From Lactococcus lactis (GTDB lineage: Bacteria; Bacillota; Bacilli; Lactobacillales; Streptococcaceae): a stretch of 64,000 bases of DNA. Where the stretch lies: the NCBI RefSeq assembly GCF_029023865.1, contig NZ_CP118969.1, forward strand, positions 1,302,001 to 1,366,000. The letters are read 5' to 3'. Positions within the stretch are counted from its first letter, which is position 1, and every line of letters starts with the position of its first letter. Below the pieces are notes generated by a model. It was not told where the DNA came from. It did not search any database and saw nothing but the letters and a program-made list of their open reading frames with translations. Shown here piece after piece: positions 1 through 9,565 of the stretch. Position numbers and translations under genes: made by a program.

Positions 1-117
1 AGGAAGTTCTGGATAATCTGTTAAATCTTTGATTTCATAACCGAAATCAGCAAATAATTTTTTAAATTCTTTTGTTTTTCCTGAATTTCTTGTTGCGATA
101 ATAAGTGTTTTTTCCAT
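1..117 (-). CDS. rdgB: XTP/dITP diphosphatase RdgB/HAM1, N-terminal 39 residues (partial)
   Basis: Only the start of this gene is in the window; it reads leftward off the edge. The first residues contain TRNSGKTKEFKKLF, which matches the family signature TxNxGKxxEF that binds the nucleoside triphosphate. The family hydrolyses non-canonical purine triphosphates (dITP, XTP) to keep them out of DNA and RNA. The ATG follows directly after the murI stop codon with no spacer, so the two genes are translationally coupled. A murI-rdgB pair is common in streptococci and lactococci. The identification rests on 39 residues and this synteny. Confidence 0.82.
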   Translation of the reverse strand, partial: MEKTLIIATRNSGKTKEFKKLFADFGYEIKDLTDYPELP

Positions 118-933
118 TTATTTTTCCTTATTGAAATTCTCTATTTCAGTATGTTCAATCTGAAGTTGTCCGATGTTTAACCATTTTTCTGCAATTTCTC
201 GAAATGAATTAACGCCCGCAGTAGTATAGAAACGATGCTCTAATGGTTGACGTTCTTGTCCATTTATTGAAAAATAGTTGAGCAGAACAGAGATATCTCG
301 TACAGCTTCTGCTCCAGAATCAATCAAACGCACCTCTTTTCCCATTGTTTCTTGGATTAAGGAACGTAAGAGAGGATAGTGAGTACATCCGAGAATTAAG
401 GTATCTACTTTTCCAATTAGTGGAACAAGACTTTCTGATACAACTTTTCTAGCAATTTCAGATTCCATTTCATTTGATTCCACGATTGAAACAAATTTTG
501 GACATGCTAGGCTATATACTTCTACTGCTGATGATTTACGAACAATTGTTTTATGATATTCATCTGAACGAATCGAAGCTTGAGTGGCAATTACACCAAT
601 TTTGTTTGTTTTTGTTTTTTGAATCGCTGAGCTTGCTCCGGGTAGGATGACACCAATCACCGGTATATCTAGTTTTTCTTTTACAATTTCTAAGGCCATC
701 GCTGTTGCTGTATTACAGGCCATTACAATCATTTTCACATCTTTTGATAGTAAAAAATTAACCATGTCCCAAGTGAACGCTATGATCTGTTCACGACTAC
801 GCGGACCATAAGGAGCTCTTCTTGTATCTCCTATGTAGACAATTTCTTCATTTGGGAGTTGTCTAAGGAGTTCGCGAGCAACAGTCAGTCCACCAACACC
901 AGAATCTAAGAGGCCGATTGGTCGATTGTCCAT
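118..933 (-). CDS. murI: Glutamate racemase
   Basis: Interconverts L- and D-glutamate to supply D-Glu for peptidoglycan; cytoplasmic. The 271-residue length is normal. The N-terminal [17 protein letters not shown] carries the conserved Asp10-Ser11. The two catalytic cysteines are visible: Cys73 in [11 protein letters not shown] and Cys183 in LGCTHYPLL. The start follows an AGGAG-like site in the leader. It is the first gene of a pair with rdgB, whose ATG abuts the murI stop. All active-site residues are present and the reading frame is intact. Confidence 0.95.
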   Translation of the reverse strand: MDNRPIGLLDSGVGGLTVARELLRQLPNEEIVYIGDTRRAPYGPRSREQIIAFTWDMVNFLLSKDVKMIVMACNTATAMALEIVKEKLDIPVIGVILPGASSAIQKTKTNKIGVIATQASIRSDEYHKTIVRKSSAVEVYSLACPKFVSIVESNEMESEIARKVVSESLVPLIGKVDTLILGCTHYPLLRSLIQETMGKEVRLIDSGAEAVRDISVLLNYFSINGQERQPLEHRFYTTAGVNSFREIAEKWLNIGQLQIEHTEIENFNKEK

Positions 934-1031
934 TTTTCTTCTCCTTTTTAAATATCTAATTCAAATTCTTTCTTATCCAAAATCTGTATTTTTTAATATA
1001 ATGGATACTTTATTTATGATGATAAAAGCAA

Positions 1032-1077
1032 ACGCTGAGAGAGTTTAGAACTTGTGTTCTACTGCTTCGCTCAGCGT
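1032..1077 (-). terminator. Stem-loop between the YneF-type gene and murI
   Basis: ACGCTGAG (1032-1039) pairs with CTCAGCGT (1070-1077), with partly paired sequence between (AGAAC/GTTCT). It lies just past the stop of the upstream minus-strand gene. There is no long T-run after it on the minus strand, so terminator function is only probable. Confidence 0.4.
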
Positions 1078-1087
1078 ATATAATAGC

Positions 1088-1327
1088 TTATTTTTTGTTT
1101 GTGTCTGATTGCTTTGCAGCAGCACGAATTTGGCGAAGAACTTGTTGGACTTGAACTTCACTTGGTTTACGTCCCATAGATCCCATCATAAGACGAACAG
1201 CATCTTCATTAAGGGGTGGGTTATCCATAAGTAATTTTTTTGTTTGGCGTTGTGAGAACCATGTTCCCAAGAAAAAACCTGCCAAAAGGCATACAACCAT
1301 AAGCAAAATAGCTAAGATTAAATTCAT
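1088..1327 (-). CDS. YneF/UPF0154 small membrane protein
   Basis: A 79-residue protein of the UPF0154 (YneF) family, found in many Firmicutes; its function is not established. Residues 1-25 form one hydrophobic transmembrane segment (MNLILAILLMVVCLLAG), followed by a charged cytoplasmic tail with the family's NPPLNEDAVRLMM and MGRKPSE motifs. A longer frame exists upstream, but the ATG at 1327 is chosen because TTAGGAGATTCAAA precedes it and because the family starts at this membrane segment. Confidence 0.85.
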   Translation of the reverse strand: MNLILAILLMVVCLLAGFFLGTWFSQRQTKKLLMDNPPLNEDAVRLMMGSMGRKPSEVQVQQVLRQIRAAAKQSDTNKK

Positions 1328-1440
1328 TTTGAATCTCCTAATTTTGGCGAAAAGCTTTCGCCATTGATGACATCTTATTATATCAAATTTTAGTCCTTTT
1401 GTCAGCACTTTATATTACTGACAGAAAAGATAAATGAGGC

Positions 1441-1473
1441 AAAAGTTACTGACAGAGCTGTCAGTAACTTTTT
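1441..1473. terminator. Bidirectional-type terminator made of an inverted CTGACAG pair
   Basis: AAAAGTTACTGACAG (1441-1455) and CTGTCAGTAACTTTT (1458-1472) form a 15-bp perfect stem with a 2-base centre and a T-run. It sits just after the lysA stop. The stem is built from the CTGACAG heptamer that recurs across the chromosomal part of the window. Confidence 0.8.
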
Positions 1474-1478
1474 ATTTC

Positions 1479-2738
1479 TCAAATTGTAAAATCAAAACCA
1501 TCTAATGTTGCAAAATAATCAGCTGGCTTCTCTGCTCGACGAATTAAACGAGTCTTTCCATCTTCTTGAAGCAAAATTTCGGAACTTCTTAATTTAGCAT
1601 TATATTGATAACCCATTGAGAATCCATGCGCACCAGTATCATGAATCACTAATAAATCTCCTATTTCTATTTTAGGAAAGGCTCTTTCTTTTGCAAATTT
1701 ATCATTATTCTCACATAAAGAACCTGTAATATCATAAATTTCAGTCGCTTCATCATTTTCTTTTCCAGCAACTGTGATGTGGTGGTAAGCACCATAAAAG
1801 GCTGGACGCATCAAGTTAACTGCTGATGCATCAACGCCAACATATTTTCGATAAGTTTCTTTAAGATGCAAAACTTTTGTAATCAAATGACCGTGTGGAG
1901 CAAGCATAAAACGTCCCAATTCGGTATAAATTTTTAGATTTTCTATTCCGTTAGCGCTCAAAACTTCATCATAAGCTTCATGAACACCTTGTCCGATTTT
2001 TGCAATATCATTTGCCTCCTCATCAGGACGATAGTTCACACCAATTCCGCCTGATAAGTTAATGAAATCAAGGGTAATTCCAGTTTCTTCTCTAATTTCT
2101 AAAGCAAGCTTAAAGAGCTTGCTGGCAAGTTCTGGGTAATAATCATTTGTCACTGTATTTGAAGCCAAAAAACTATGCATTCCAAATTTTTTCACGCCTA
2201 ATTTTTGCAAATCTTTAATTCCTTGGATGAGTTGGGCTTTTGTCATTCCGAATTTAGATTCTTCTGGATTATCCATAATTTTTGTTCCCATAGCAAAAAC
2301 TCCACCGGGATTGTATCTCAAACTCATTGTTTCCGGAAAAATAAAATCTGTCAGATTTTTCAAAAATTCAATATCTTCATAGGCATCAAGATTGATTGTC
2401 GCACCCAATTGATTAGCAAATTGAAATTCTTCAGCTGGAGTATCGTTTGATGAAAACATCATCTCAGAGCCGTCAAACCCACATTTTTCGGAAAGTAACA
2501 ATTCGACATAAGAGGCGCAATCAACTCCACACCCCTCTTCATGAAGAATTTTTAAAATAGCTGGTGTGGGTGTCGCTTTCACAGCAAAAAATTCTTTAAA
2601 TCCTTTATTCCAAGCAAAGGCTTTGTGAAGGTCACGCGCTTTTTGACGAATTCCTTTTTCATCATAAAGATGAAATGGTGTTGGAAATTCCTTTGTGATT
2701 TGTTCTAATTGTTCTTTTGTTACAAATGGTGTCTTCAT
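1479..2738 (-). CDS. lysA: Diaminopimelate decarboxylase
   Basis: A PLP-dependent fold-type III enzyme that decarboxylates meso-diaminopimelate to L-lysine, the last step of lysine synthesis. The 419-residue length is typical. FFAVKATPTP (about residue 50) holds the PLP lysine. LSGGIGVNY is the glycine-rich phosphate loop, ELGRFM and the later GSLCENND region (substrate-binding Cys) are present, and the C-terminal YNAKLRSSEIL is family-like. A carboxynorspermidine decarboxylase is a remote alternative, disfavoured by the host context. It stands alone between two terminators. Confidence 0.9.
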   Translation of the reverse strand: MKTPFVTKEQLEQITKEFPTPFHLYDEKGIRQKARDLHKAFAWNKGFKEFFAVKATPTPAILKILHEEGCGVDCASYVELLLSEKCGFDGSEMMFSSNDTPAEEFQFANQLGATINLDAYEDIEFLKNLTDFIFPETMSLRYNPGGVFAMGTKIMDNPEESKFGMTKAQLIQGIKDLQKLGVKKFGMHSFLASNTVTNDYYPELASKLFKLALEIREETGITLDFINLSGGIGVNYRPDEEANDIAKIGQGVHEAYDEVLSANGIENLKIYTELGRFMLAPHGHLITKVLHLKETYRKYVGVDASAVNLMRPAFYGAYHHITVAGKENDEATEIYDITGSLCENNDKFAKERAFPKIEIGDLLVIHDTGAHGFSMGYQYNAKLRSSEILLQEDGKTRLIRRAEKPADYFATLDGFDFTI

Positions 2739-2796
2739 CTCTCACCTCATTTTTAGATTATTTATAAGTATAGCATATCATCAAAAGCTTGGACAC

Positions 2797-2836
2797 AAAA
2801 AAGTTCCTGCCATTTTTACTGACAGAAACTTTTTTT
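2797..2836 (-). terminator. Intrinsic terminator of gltBD
   Basis: On the minus strand GTTTCTGTC pairs (with two G-U wobbles) to GGCAGGAAC, followed by TTTTTT. It begins about 18 bases after the gltD stop. Confidence 0.75.
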
Positions 2837-2853
2837 ACTGACAGAATGATAAA

Positions 2854-4293
2854 TTATGCTGTAGCGACTTTTATTAATTGTTCATCAACAATTTCGGCTG
2901 TTTTTCTTCCTTCACGGATTGCCCAAATAACCAAAGAAGGACCTCGTCTGGCATCGCCTGCAACTAGAACTTTGTCATTATTTGTTCGATAGTCATCATA
3001 AATTTCTTGAACACCAAATTTATCCAGTAATCCTGTGTCAGTCCCAACAAATCCCATAGCAAGTAAGACTAAATCCGCTTCAATTACTTGTTCTGTCCCT
3101 TCTACTGCCTTGAAGCCAGGCCCAACTTTGGCTACTTTTAAACCCGTAAGTTGACCTTCAGCACTTGTTTGAAAAGCTGTTGCAGTCATTTGATAGGTTG
3201 TCAAATCAGTATTTCCCACAAATTCTGCTTCTTTTTGCCCATAACCTGCTCTCAAGGTCATTGGCCACTCAGGCCAAGGGTTGTTATCTAAACGATCAGT
3301 GGGTAAACTTGGTGTGATTTCTAATTGAGAAACCGATGCTGCTCCTAAACGAACTGCCGTTCCGATACAATCGTTCCCTGTATCTCCACCACCAATGACT
3401 ACTACTTTTTTTCCTTTTAATGATTGACTAATATTATCTTCGCCCTCTTCAAGGACAGTTTTAGTCGTTTCTGTCAGAAAATCAATGGCAAATCGAATTC
3501 CAATTGCTTCACGACCTGAAATATTTAAATCACGTGGAATTCCTGCGCCAATCGCCAAAATAATTCTATCAAAATTTACTGACAGGTCTTCGTAACTGAT
3601 TGTCTTTCCAATCTCAGTATTGGTGACAAAAGTCACACCAAGTTCTGTCATTAAATCAATCCGTTTTTGAACGACTTTTTTATCCAATTTCATATTTGGA
3701 ATGCCGTACATCAATAAGCCGCCCAAACGATCTGATTTTTCAAAAACAGTAACGCTATGTCCCAATTGATTAAGACGCCAAGCAGCTGACAGACCGGCAG
3801 GCCCAGACCCAATAATCGCTATTTTATAACCTGTCGGCTCCGCAGCTTTGCCAATTTCAGCCACCCAACCTTCATCATTTCCTAAATCACCCAAGAAACG
3901 TTCATTATCTTTAATGGTTACTCCTGCACCGTTTAAGGCCTCGGCACAAGATTTTTCACAAGGAGCAGGACAGACTCTGCCAGTAAATTCTGGAAAAGGA
4001 TTGGTTAAAATCAAACGTTCATAGGCTTTTCTTTGTAGTCCTCGATAAATCAAATCATTCCACTCTGGAATATGATTATCATTTGGACAACCTGAGACAG
4101 CCCGTTTGCCCCCATAAAATATCCCTTGATGGCAAAAAGGAACATCACAATGCATACAACGTGCCGCTTGTTTTTGCCGTTCTTCAGTAGATAATGGAAC
4201 TTGCAGTTCAGCAAAATCCTTTATCCGCTCCGCTAATTCACGGTAAGGATTATCATTTCTTGGATAATTTAAAAATCCATTTGGATCAGCCAT
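2854..4293 (-). CDS. gltD: Glutamate synthase (NADPH) small subunit
   Basis: The 479-residue FAD/4Fe-4S subunit that passes electrons from NADPH to the large subunit, for glutamate formation from glutamine and 2-oxoglutarate. The N-terminal ferredoxin-like half has the cysteines CMHCDVPFC and CPAPCEKSC. The first dinucleotide fold is IIGSGPAGLSAAW and the second is VVVIGGGDTGNDC. AMGFVG and the C-terminal VLVAGDARRGPSLV close the FAD site. Its ATG overlaps the end of gltB at a single base (4293), so the two subunits are translationally coupled. Confidence 0.95.
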   Translation of the reverse strand: MADPNGFLNYPRNDNPYRELAERIKDFAELQVPLSTEERQKQAARCMHCDVPFCHQGIFYGGKRAVSGCPNDNHIPEWNDLIYRGLQRKAYERLILTNPFPEFTGRVCPAPCEKSCAEALNGAGVTIKDNERFLGDLGNDEGWVAEIGKAAEPTGYKIAIIGSGPAGLSAAWRLNQLGHSVTVFEKSDRLGGLLMYGIPNMKLDKKVVQKRIDLMTELGVTFVTNTEIGKTISYEDLSVNFDRIILAIGAGIPRDLNISGREAIGIRFAIDFLTETTKTVLEEGEDNISQSLKGKKVVVIGGGDTGNDCIGTAVRLGAASVSQLEITPSLPTDRLDNNPWPEWPMTLRAGYGQKEAEFVGNTDLTTYQMTATAFQTSAEGQLTGLKVAKVGPGFKAVEGTEQVIEADLVLLAMGFVGTDTGLLDKFGVQEIYDDYRTNNDKVLVAGDARRGPSLVIWAIREGRKTAEIVDEQLIKVATA

Positions 4294-7200
4294 TAGCTCA
4301 CCTCCGTTACTTTTTTAAAGGTTGTCATTGTAAGTGCTTCGCCTGACAAACCTGTTTTAGCCAAATCTTCTTCAACATTTTTAATATGATGATATTCTCT
4401 TGGATAAACTTTGACAAATTTTTCGCGTTCTGTTTGCCAATGTTCTAAAATGAATTTTGCTTTTTCTGAATCAGTATAATTCAAATGTTTCTTCAATAAT
4501 TCTTCTAAAACTTCATCACCTGAAGTTTCATCTAAAGCATAAAGATCTACCATTTCCCGATTCACTTTATTTTCAAAATTGCCAGCGACATCATAAACAT
4601 AAGCGATACCACCAGACATCCCAGCCGCAAAATTACGACCTGTTGTACCAAGAACAACAGCGATACCACCAGTCATGTATTCACAACCATGGTCACCCGT
4701 TCCTTCCACAACAAAATATGCTCCTGAATTTCGGACACCACAGCGCTCACCTGCACGACCTCGGAAATAAGCTTCGCCACCGATAGCCCCAAAGAGCGAA
4801 ACATTCCCAACAATAGAAGTATTTTCAATATCATAAGCGGCATCTAGAGGTGGTTTTACAATCAAACGCCCACCTGACAATGATTTTCCAATATAATCAT
4901 TGGCTTCGCCAATCAGAGTAACCTCCATACCAGCGGTTGCGTAAGAGCCAAAGGACTGGCCAGCAACCCCTTCATATTCATAGCAAACAGAAGCATCTTT
5001 TAGACCAAAATTACCATAACGTTCAGCAATCCAACCTGCCATCCGCGCGGTCGTTGTTCGATTAATATTTTTAATCGTACCATGAACCGTTGCCTGAGAA
5101 CCAGTATTAAGTGTAGCCTCCGTAAATTGGTCTAACTCTTTCCAAGCACGAGGATTAGCAAAAGGATCACTATGTCTTGTTGCAATCGGTAAGGCATAAC
5201 CAAGCATACGGCTAAAGTCCAAACCTCGCATTTTAGCTGGTAAATCTTCTTTAGCTTGCAAGAGCTCGGCATGACCTACCAATTCATTGATTGTTCTAAA
5301 ACCAAGTTCGGCTAAAAGTTCTCGAACTTCCTCAGCCATAAATTCCATTAAACGTACAATGTGCTCTGGTTTTCCAGCAAAATTTGCTCTTAATCTAGGA
5401 TTTTGTGTGGCAATACCTACGGGACAAGTATTTAAATGACAATTTCTTGTCATGATACATCCAATCGCAACCAAAGCTAAACTACCAAATGAATATTCTT
5501 CAGCACCTAGCATTGCAGCAATCGCAATATCTCGACCTGTGACTACTTTACCATCAGTTTCCAAAATCATTCGATCACGTAAATTGTTCAAACTAAGCGT
5601 TTGATGTGCTTCTGCCAGTCCCATTTCCCAAGGGAGACCTGCATCTCTTGTTGAGTTTCTAGGACTTGCTCCAGTTCCACCATCATAACCAGAAATAACA
5701 ACTTTATCAGCTCCGGCCTTAACACATCCTGTAGCAATTGTTCCAACACCAGTCGATGAAACCAACTTAACGTTGATTTTTGCATAAGGATTAATTTTTT
5801 TCAAGTCAAAAATAAGTTGCGACAAATCTTCAATGGAATAAATATCATGATGAGGCGGTGGTGAAATTAAACTTACCCCTGGAGTTGAGTTTCGAACTTC
5901 TGCCACCCAAGGAAAAGCTTTTTTACCTGGCAATTGCCCACCTTCACCTGGCTTAGCACCTTGCGAAATTTTAATTTGAATCTCTTCGGCAGACATTAAA
6001 TAAGCAGCTGACACACCAAATCGTCCAGAGGCGACTTGTTTAATTTTAGAATTATTGATTGTGCCATAACGTTTTGCATTTTCACCACCTTCACCCGAAT
6101 TGGATTTTGCACCAATAGAGTTCATGGCTTGAGCAATACATTCGTGAGCCTCTTGTGACAATGATCCAAATGACATGGCCCCAATTTTGAAACGTTTAAC
6201 AATTTCACGAGCTGGTTCTACTTCGCTCATCTGAATGGACTTCCGATCAGATTTGATTTTCCAAGTGTGACGTAAGCTTGTCGGCGTTTTTAGAGCAATA
6301 TCATTTAGATACTGACTATATTTTTTATATTTTTCAAAATCATTTTGACGGACAGCATTTTGAATTTGGTAAATCATTTGTGGGTCATAGATATGATGTT
6401 CTCCTTCATCCGCCCGGTATTGGAAAGAACCGCCTGTTTCCAATAAATCCTGTGCCCGATGTCCATAAGCTTTCTCATATCGCAAACGATATTCGTCCTC
6501 AATTTGGGCAAGAGAAAGTCCACCAATTCTTGTACTCGTACCTGTGAAGTACTTGTCAACGACTTCTTTAGATAAACCAATTGCTTCAAAAAGTTGAGCC
6601 CCTTTATAACCGACAATTGTTGAAATTCCCATGCGGCTCATGACCTTAACAATACCTTTTTCTGCCGCATGACGGAAATTTTCAAGTTGTTCAGGTGCTC
6701 CCATACCCCAGTCTGAAAGGGTTGCATATGCACCATAAGGATGGATTCCTGAAACCCCATAGCCTACAAGCGCTGCAAATTGATGAACTTCGCACACCTC
6801 AGCTGTATCTACAATAATTGCAAATTTAGACGCATTATGACGTCCTAACATATAATGATAAAGTCCTGACAAAGCAAGTAAAATAGGCATTGGTACTTTA
6901 TTTTCAGCAAAGTCACGGTCAGAAAGCACGATAATAGTTGTTCCTTGATTAATCAAACTTTCTGCCTTATAAAAGAGTTTGTTCAATGCATTTTCTAAAA
7001 GGTCATCCTTATCATAAAGAGTGGAAATAATTTCTGTATGATAATGTTCTTCCTTCAATGCTAAGATTTTTTCAAAGTCAGCCGTTGAAAGGACTGGACT
7101 ATCTAATTTTAACTTACGGACATTTTCACCTGTGATTTTTGCTGGATTCCCATCTTCTCCCAAATAGGTTTCTGTTCCAATGACAATTTGTTCCCTAATC

Positions 7201-8753
7201 GCATCAATTGGTGGATTGGTCACTTGAGCAAATTGTTGTTTGAAGAAATTATAAAGTGATTGAGCTTGGTCAGATAAAACTGCCAAAGGAGCATCAAAGC
7301 CCATTGAAATTGTAGGTTCATTGGCTGATTCCGCCATTGGTAAAAGCACTGTCCGAATGACTTCGTCAGTATAACCAAATAATTTCCATAAGGTATTCAT
7401 TTTTGCTGACGGAATTGGATTTGTTTTTTCACTTTCTGTCAGTGCTGACAGTTTTTTCAAACCTGCTGACAGAAATTCTTGGTAGGGATATTTATTAGCA
7501 TAATAACTCTTAACTTCTTCATTACGAATAATTTTTCCTTCGTCAGTATTTACTAACAACATGTTACCAGGTCCAAGAACTGATTTTTCAATGATTTCAT
7601 CGGCTGGGATATCAACCACACCAGATTCGCTTGACAGAATGATAAAATTATCCTTTGTCACAAGATAACGACTTGGTCTTAAACCATTCCGATCAAGTCT
7701 TGCCCCAACGGTTTTTCCGTCAGTAAATACTAAAGCTGCCGGTCCATCCCAAGGTGCAATATGAGCAGTTGAATATTCGTAAAAAGCTTTTAATTCTGGA
7801 CTTAAGCCAGTTTGTTCTCCCCAAGCCTCAGGAATCATGGTCAGTAAACTTTCTGGAAGTTCTCGACCATTTCGATAGAAATACTCCATACAATTTTCTA
7901 ATTTGGCTGAATCAGAATTTTCTTCATTGTACATTTCAATATCGTTGACTTTCATCCAGTTTTCAGCTCCGCGAAGCGTGTTAATTTCGCCATTATGTGC
8001 TAGAAAACGAAAAGGTTGAGCCCGATTCCAAGAGGGAAAAGTATTGGTAGAAAAACGGCTATGTGTTAGTGCAATATGACTTTTGAAATCTTCATCAGAC
8101 AAATCAGGATAAAAGAGTTTTACTTGATACGCGTGAAGCATTCCCTTATAAACAACCGTCTGACTAGATAATGAACAAATATATAATTCCTCTTCGTCAA
8201 AACGTTTTTCAAGACTTCGTCTGATAATAAATAAATCATTTTCAAAATTAGAAATTTCACTGACAGCTTTTTCAGATGATTTTTTCTCAATAAAAACTTG
8301 AACAAAAGATGGCATAATTCCTTGAGCCGTTGCTCCACATGCTTCAAAATTAAAAGGAACTGTGCGCGTGAATAAGACTTCATAGCCTTGAGCCTTAACA
8401 GCTGCCTTAATTGCTTCTAATTCTTGATGTTTTTTATTTTCCTTACGTGATAAGAAAAATTGCCCTACGGCATAATCACCAAGTTTTGGTAGTTCTACAT
8501 CATGTTCTTTTGCAATTTTACGAAAGAATTCGTCAGGCAAAGCAAGTAAAATACCTGCCCCATCTCCGGTTTCTGGTTCAGCACCCGTTCCACCACGATG
8601 ATTCATCCTTGTTAACATGGTCAGGGCTCTCTCAACTAAAAGGTGACTAGCTTTCCCGTCAATTTGGGCAATGAAGCCCATTCCACAAGCATCCGATTCA
8701 AAATCAGGCTGCCAAAGTGTCGTTTTCATGGCTTGTTTAGCTTTTTTATTCAT
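4293..8753 (-). CDS. gltB: Glutamate synthase (NADPH) large subunit
   Basis: A 1486-residue GOGAT large subunit. The N-terminal class II glutaminase starts at Cys23 (DACGMGF), which becomes the N-terminal nucleophile after removal of the short leader. Central and FMN-binding domains follow, with SGEGGE, PGEGGQLPG and SGYDGGTGASP. The 3Fe-4S cluster cysteines lie in CIMTRNCHLNTCPVG, and the glycine-rich beta-helix (GSQATVHGT onward) closes the protein. It makes glutamate with GltD. The start is supported by AAAGAGG eight bases upstream. Confidence 0.95.
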   Translation of the reverse strand: MNKKAKQAMKTTLWQPDFESDACGMGFIAQIDGKASHLLVERALTMLTRMNHRGGTGAEPETGDGAGILLALPDEFFRKIAKEHDVELPKLGDYAVGQFFLSRKENKKHQELEAIKAAVKAQGYEVLFTRTVPFNFEACGATAQGIMPSFVQVFIEKKSSEKAVSEISNFENDLFIIRRSLEKRFDEEELYICSLSSQTVVYKGMLHAYQVKLFYPDLSDEDFKSHIALTHSRFSTNTFPSWNRAQPFRFLAHNGEINTLRGAENWMKVNDIEMYNEENSDSAKLENCMEYFYRNGRELPESLLTMIPEAWGEQTGLSPELKAFYEYSTAHIAPWDGPAALVFTDGKTVGARLDRNGLRPSRYLVTKDNFIILSSESGVVDIPADEIIEKSVLGPGNMLLVNTDEGKIIRNEEVKSYYANKYPYQEFLSAGLKKLSALTESEKTNPIPSAKMNTLWKLFGYTDEVIRTVLLPMAESANEPTISMGFDAPLAVLSDQAQSLYNFFKQQFAQVTNPPIDAIREQIVIGTETYLGEDGNPAKITGENVRKLKLDSPVLSTADFEKILALKEEHYHTEIISTLYDKDDLLENALNKLFYKAESLINQGTTIIVLSDRDFAENKVPMPILLALSGLYHYMLGRHNASKFAIIVDTAEVCEVHQFAALVGYGVSGIHPYGAYATLSDWGMGAPEQLENFRHAAEKGIVKVMSRMGISTIVGYKGAQLFEAIGLSKEVVDKYFTGTSTRIGGLSLAQIEDEYRLRYEKAYGHRAQDLLETGGSFQYRADEGEHHIYDPQMIYQIQNAVRQNDFEKYKKYSQYLNDIALKTPTSLRHTWKIKSDRKSIQMSEVEPAREIVKRFKIGAMSFGSLSQEAHECIAQAMNSIGAKSNSGEGGENAKRYGTINNSKIKQVASGRFGVSAAYLMSAEEIQIKISQGAKPGEGGQLPGKKAFPWVAEVRNSTPGVSLISPPPHHDIYSIEDLSQLIFDLKKINPYAKINVKLVSSTGVGTIATGCVKAGADKVVISGYDGGTGASPRNSTRDAGLPWEMGLAEAHQTLSLNNLRDRMILETDGKVVTGRDIAIAAMLGAEEYSFGSLALVAIGCIMTRNCHLNTCPVGIATQNPRLRANFAGKPEHIVRLMEFMAEEVRELLAELGFRTINELVGHAELLQAKEDLPAKMRGLDFSRMLGYALPIATRHSDPFANPRAWKELDQFTEATLNTGSQATVHGTIKNINRTTTARMAGWIAERYGNFGLKDASVCYEYEGVAGQSFGSYATAGMEVTLIGEANDYIGKSLSGGRLIVKPPLDAAYDIENTSIVGNVSLFGAIGGEAYFRGRAGERCGVRNSGAYFVVEGTGDHGCEYMTGGIAVVLGTTGRNFAAGMSGGIAYVYDVAGNFENKVNREMVDLYALDETSGDEVLEELLKKHLNYTDSEKAKFILEHWQTEREKFVKVYPREYHHIKNVEEDLAKTGLSGEALTMTTFKKVTEVS

Positions 8754-8789
8754 AACACAACCTCTTTTATTTTACAATTTGGTTCTTTT

Positions 8790-8818
8790 ATTCTACTAAA
8801 ATTTCGATGAAATATCAA
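8790..8818 (-). promoter_or_regulatory. Probable gltBD promoter
   Basis: On the minus strand TTGATA (8818-8813), a 17-base spacer and TAGAAT (8795-8790) give a good vegetative promoter about 37 bases upstream of the gltB start. No GltC-type operator was recognised. Confidence 0.65.
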
Positions 8819-8879
8819 TATATTCTGACAATTATATATAAATGTAATTTTTAGTAGCTTTATCAAAAATATAAAAACC

Positions 8880-8915
8880 CTTACAATTGACTAAAAGAGA
8901 CTAAAATTGTAAGAT
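8880..8915 (+). promoter_or_regulatory. Promoter and overlapping dyad upstream of the acetyltransferase gene
   Basis: TTGACT (8887-8892), a 17-base spacer and TAAGAT (8910-8915) form a promoter. The -10 ends only six bases before the ATG at 8922. A perfect 9-bp dyad, CTTACAATT (8880-8888) and AATTGTAAG (8905-8913), covers both hexamers and could be an operator. Confidence 0.6.
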
Positions 8916-8921
8916 AAAAGA

Positions 8922-9533
8922 ATGAATAAGAAACAATTAAAGACACTAATTAATTCGGGAAAAACATACGATGACGCCGATTTAGAGTTGTCTGAATATC
9001 GTAACCATGCCCTTTTTGAAAGCCGCCGTTATAATCAAAAAATTAATAACAATGAGGGTTATCATCCAGAAATCTTAGAGAATCTTTTTGAACATTTAGG
9101 TAAAAATCCTTATATTGAATCTAATTTTCGCTGTGAATTTGGCTTCAATATAAGAATTGGCGATAATGTCCTCATTAATCATGATATGATTATTTTAGAC
9201 TGTAATCAGGTCACGATTGGCAATAATGTTTACTTTGGCCCCCGCTGTGGTTTATTTGCTGCCAATCATTCGGAAGATCCAAGTTTAAGAACTGCTGGTG
9301 GGGTCTATTCAAAGCCAATTACGGTTGGGAACCAAGTCTGGTTGGGGGCAAATGTCAGCCTTCTTCCTGGTGTAAGCATTGGTGACAATAGTATTATTGG
9401 TGCAGGAAGCGTCGTTACCAAAGATATTCCAGAAAATGTGATTGCTGCTGGTAATCCTTGCCAAGTGATTCGTCCAATTCGAACAGAGGATCAAGAATGG
9501 ATTAAAAAAGATAAATTATTTATTTCAAAATAA
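8922..9533 (+). CDS. maa: Maltose/galactoside-type O-acetyltransferase
   Basis: A 203-residue left-handed beta-helix acetyltransferase of the Maa/LacA/NodL family, which moves acetyl from acetyl-CoA to a sugar hydroxyl. Hexapeptide repeats run from about residue 70 to 185 (IGDNVLINHDM, IGNNVYFGPRC, VGNQVWLGANV, IGDNSIIGAGSVV). The catalytic histidine is in LFAANHSED, and the C-terminal cap AAGNPCQVIRPI is typical. It is the only plus-strand gene between gltB and bcaT and has its own promoter. There is no convincing ribosome binding site; the promoter position suggests leaderless translation. The true sugar substrate is unknown. Confidence 0.85.
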   Translation: MNKKQLKTLINSGKTYDDADLELSEYRNHALFESRRYNQKINNNEGYHPEILENLFEHLGKNPYIESNFRCEFGFNIRIGDNVLINHDMIILDCNQVTIGNNVYFGPRCGLFAANHSEDPSLRTAGGVYSKPITVGNQVWLGANVSLLPGVSIGDNSIIGAGSVVTKDIPENVIAAGNPCQVIRPIRTEDQEWIKKDKLFISK

Positions 9534-9562
9534 AAAAGCTAAAGAGTATTCTTTAGCTTTTT
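9533..9562. terminator. Bidirectional terminator between maa and bcaT
   Basis: AAAAAGCTAAAGA (9533-9545), a 4-base loop and TCTTTAGCTTTTT (9550-9562) form a perfect 13-bp stem with T-runs on both strands, between convergent genes. Confidence 0.88.
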
Positions 9563-9565
9563 AAA

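Noticed and set aside
4457-8650. Several plus-strand open frames of 64-109 codons opposite gltB
   Set aside because: All are antisense shadows of gltB with no start signals.
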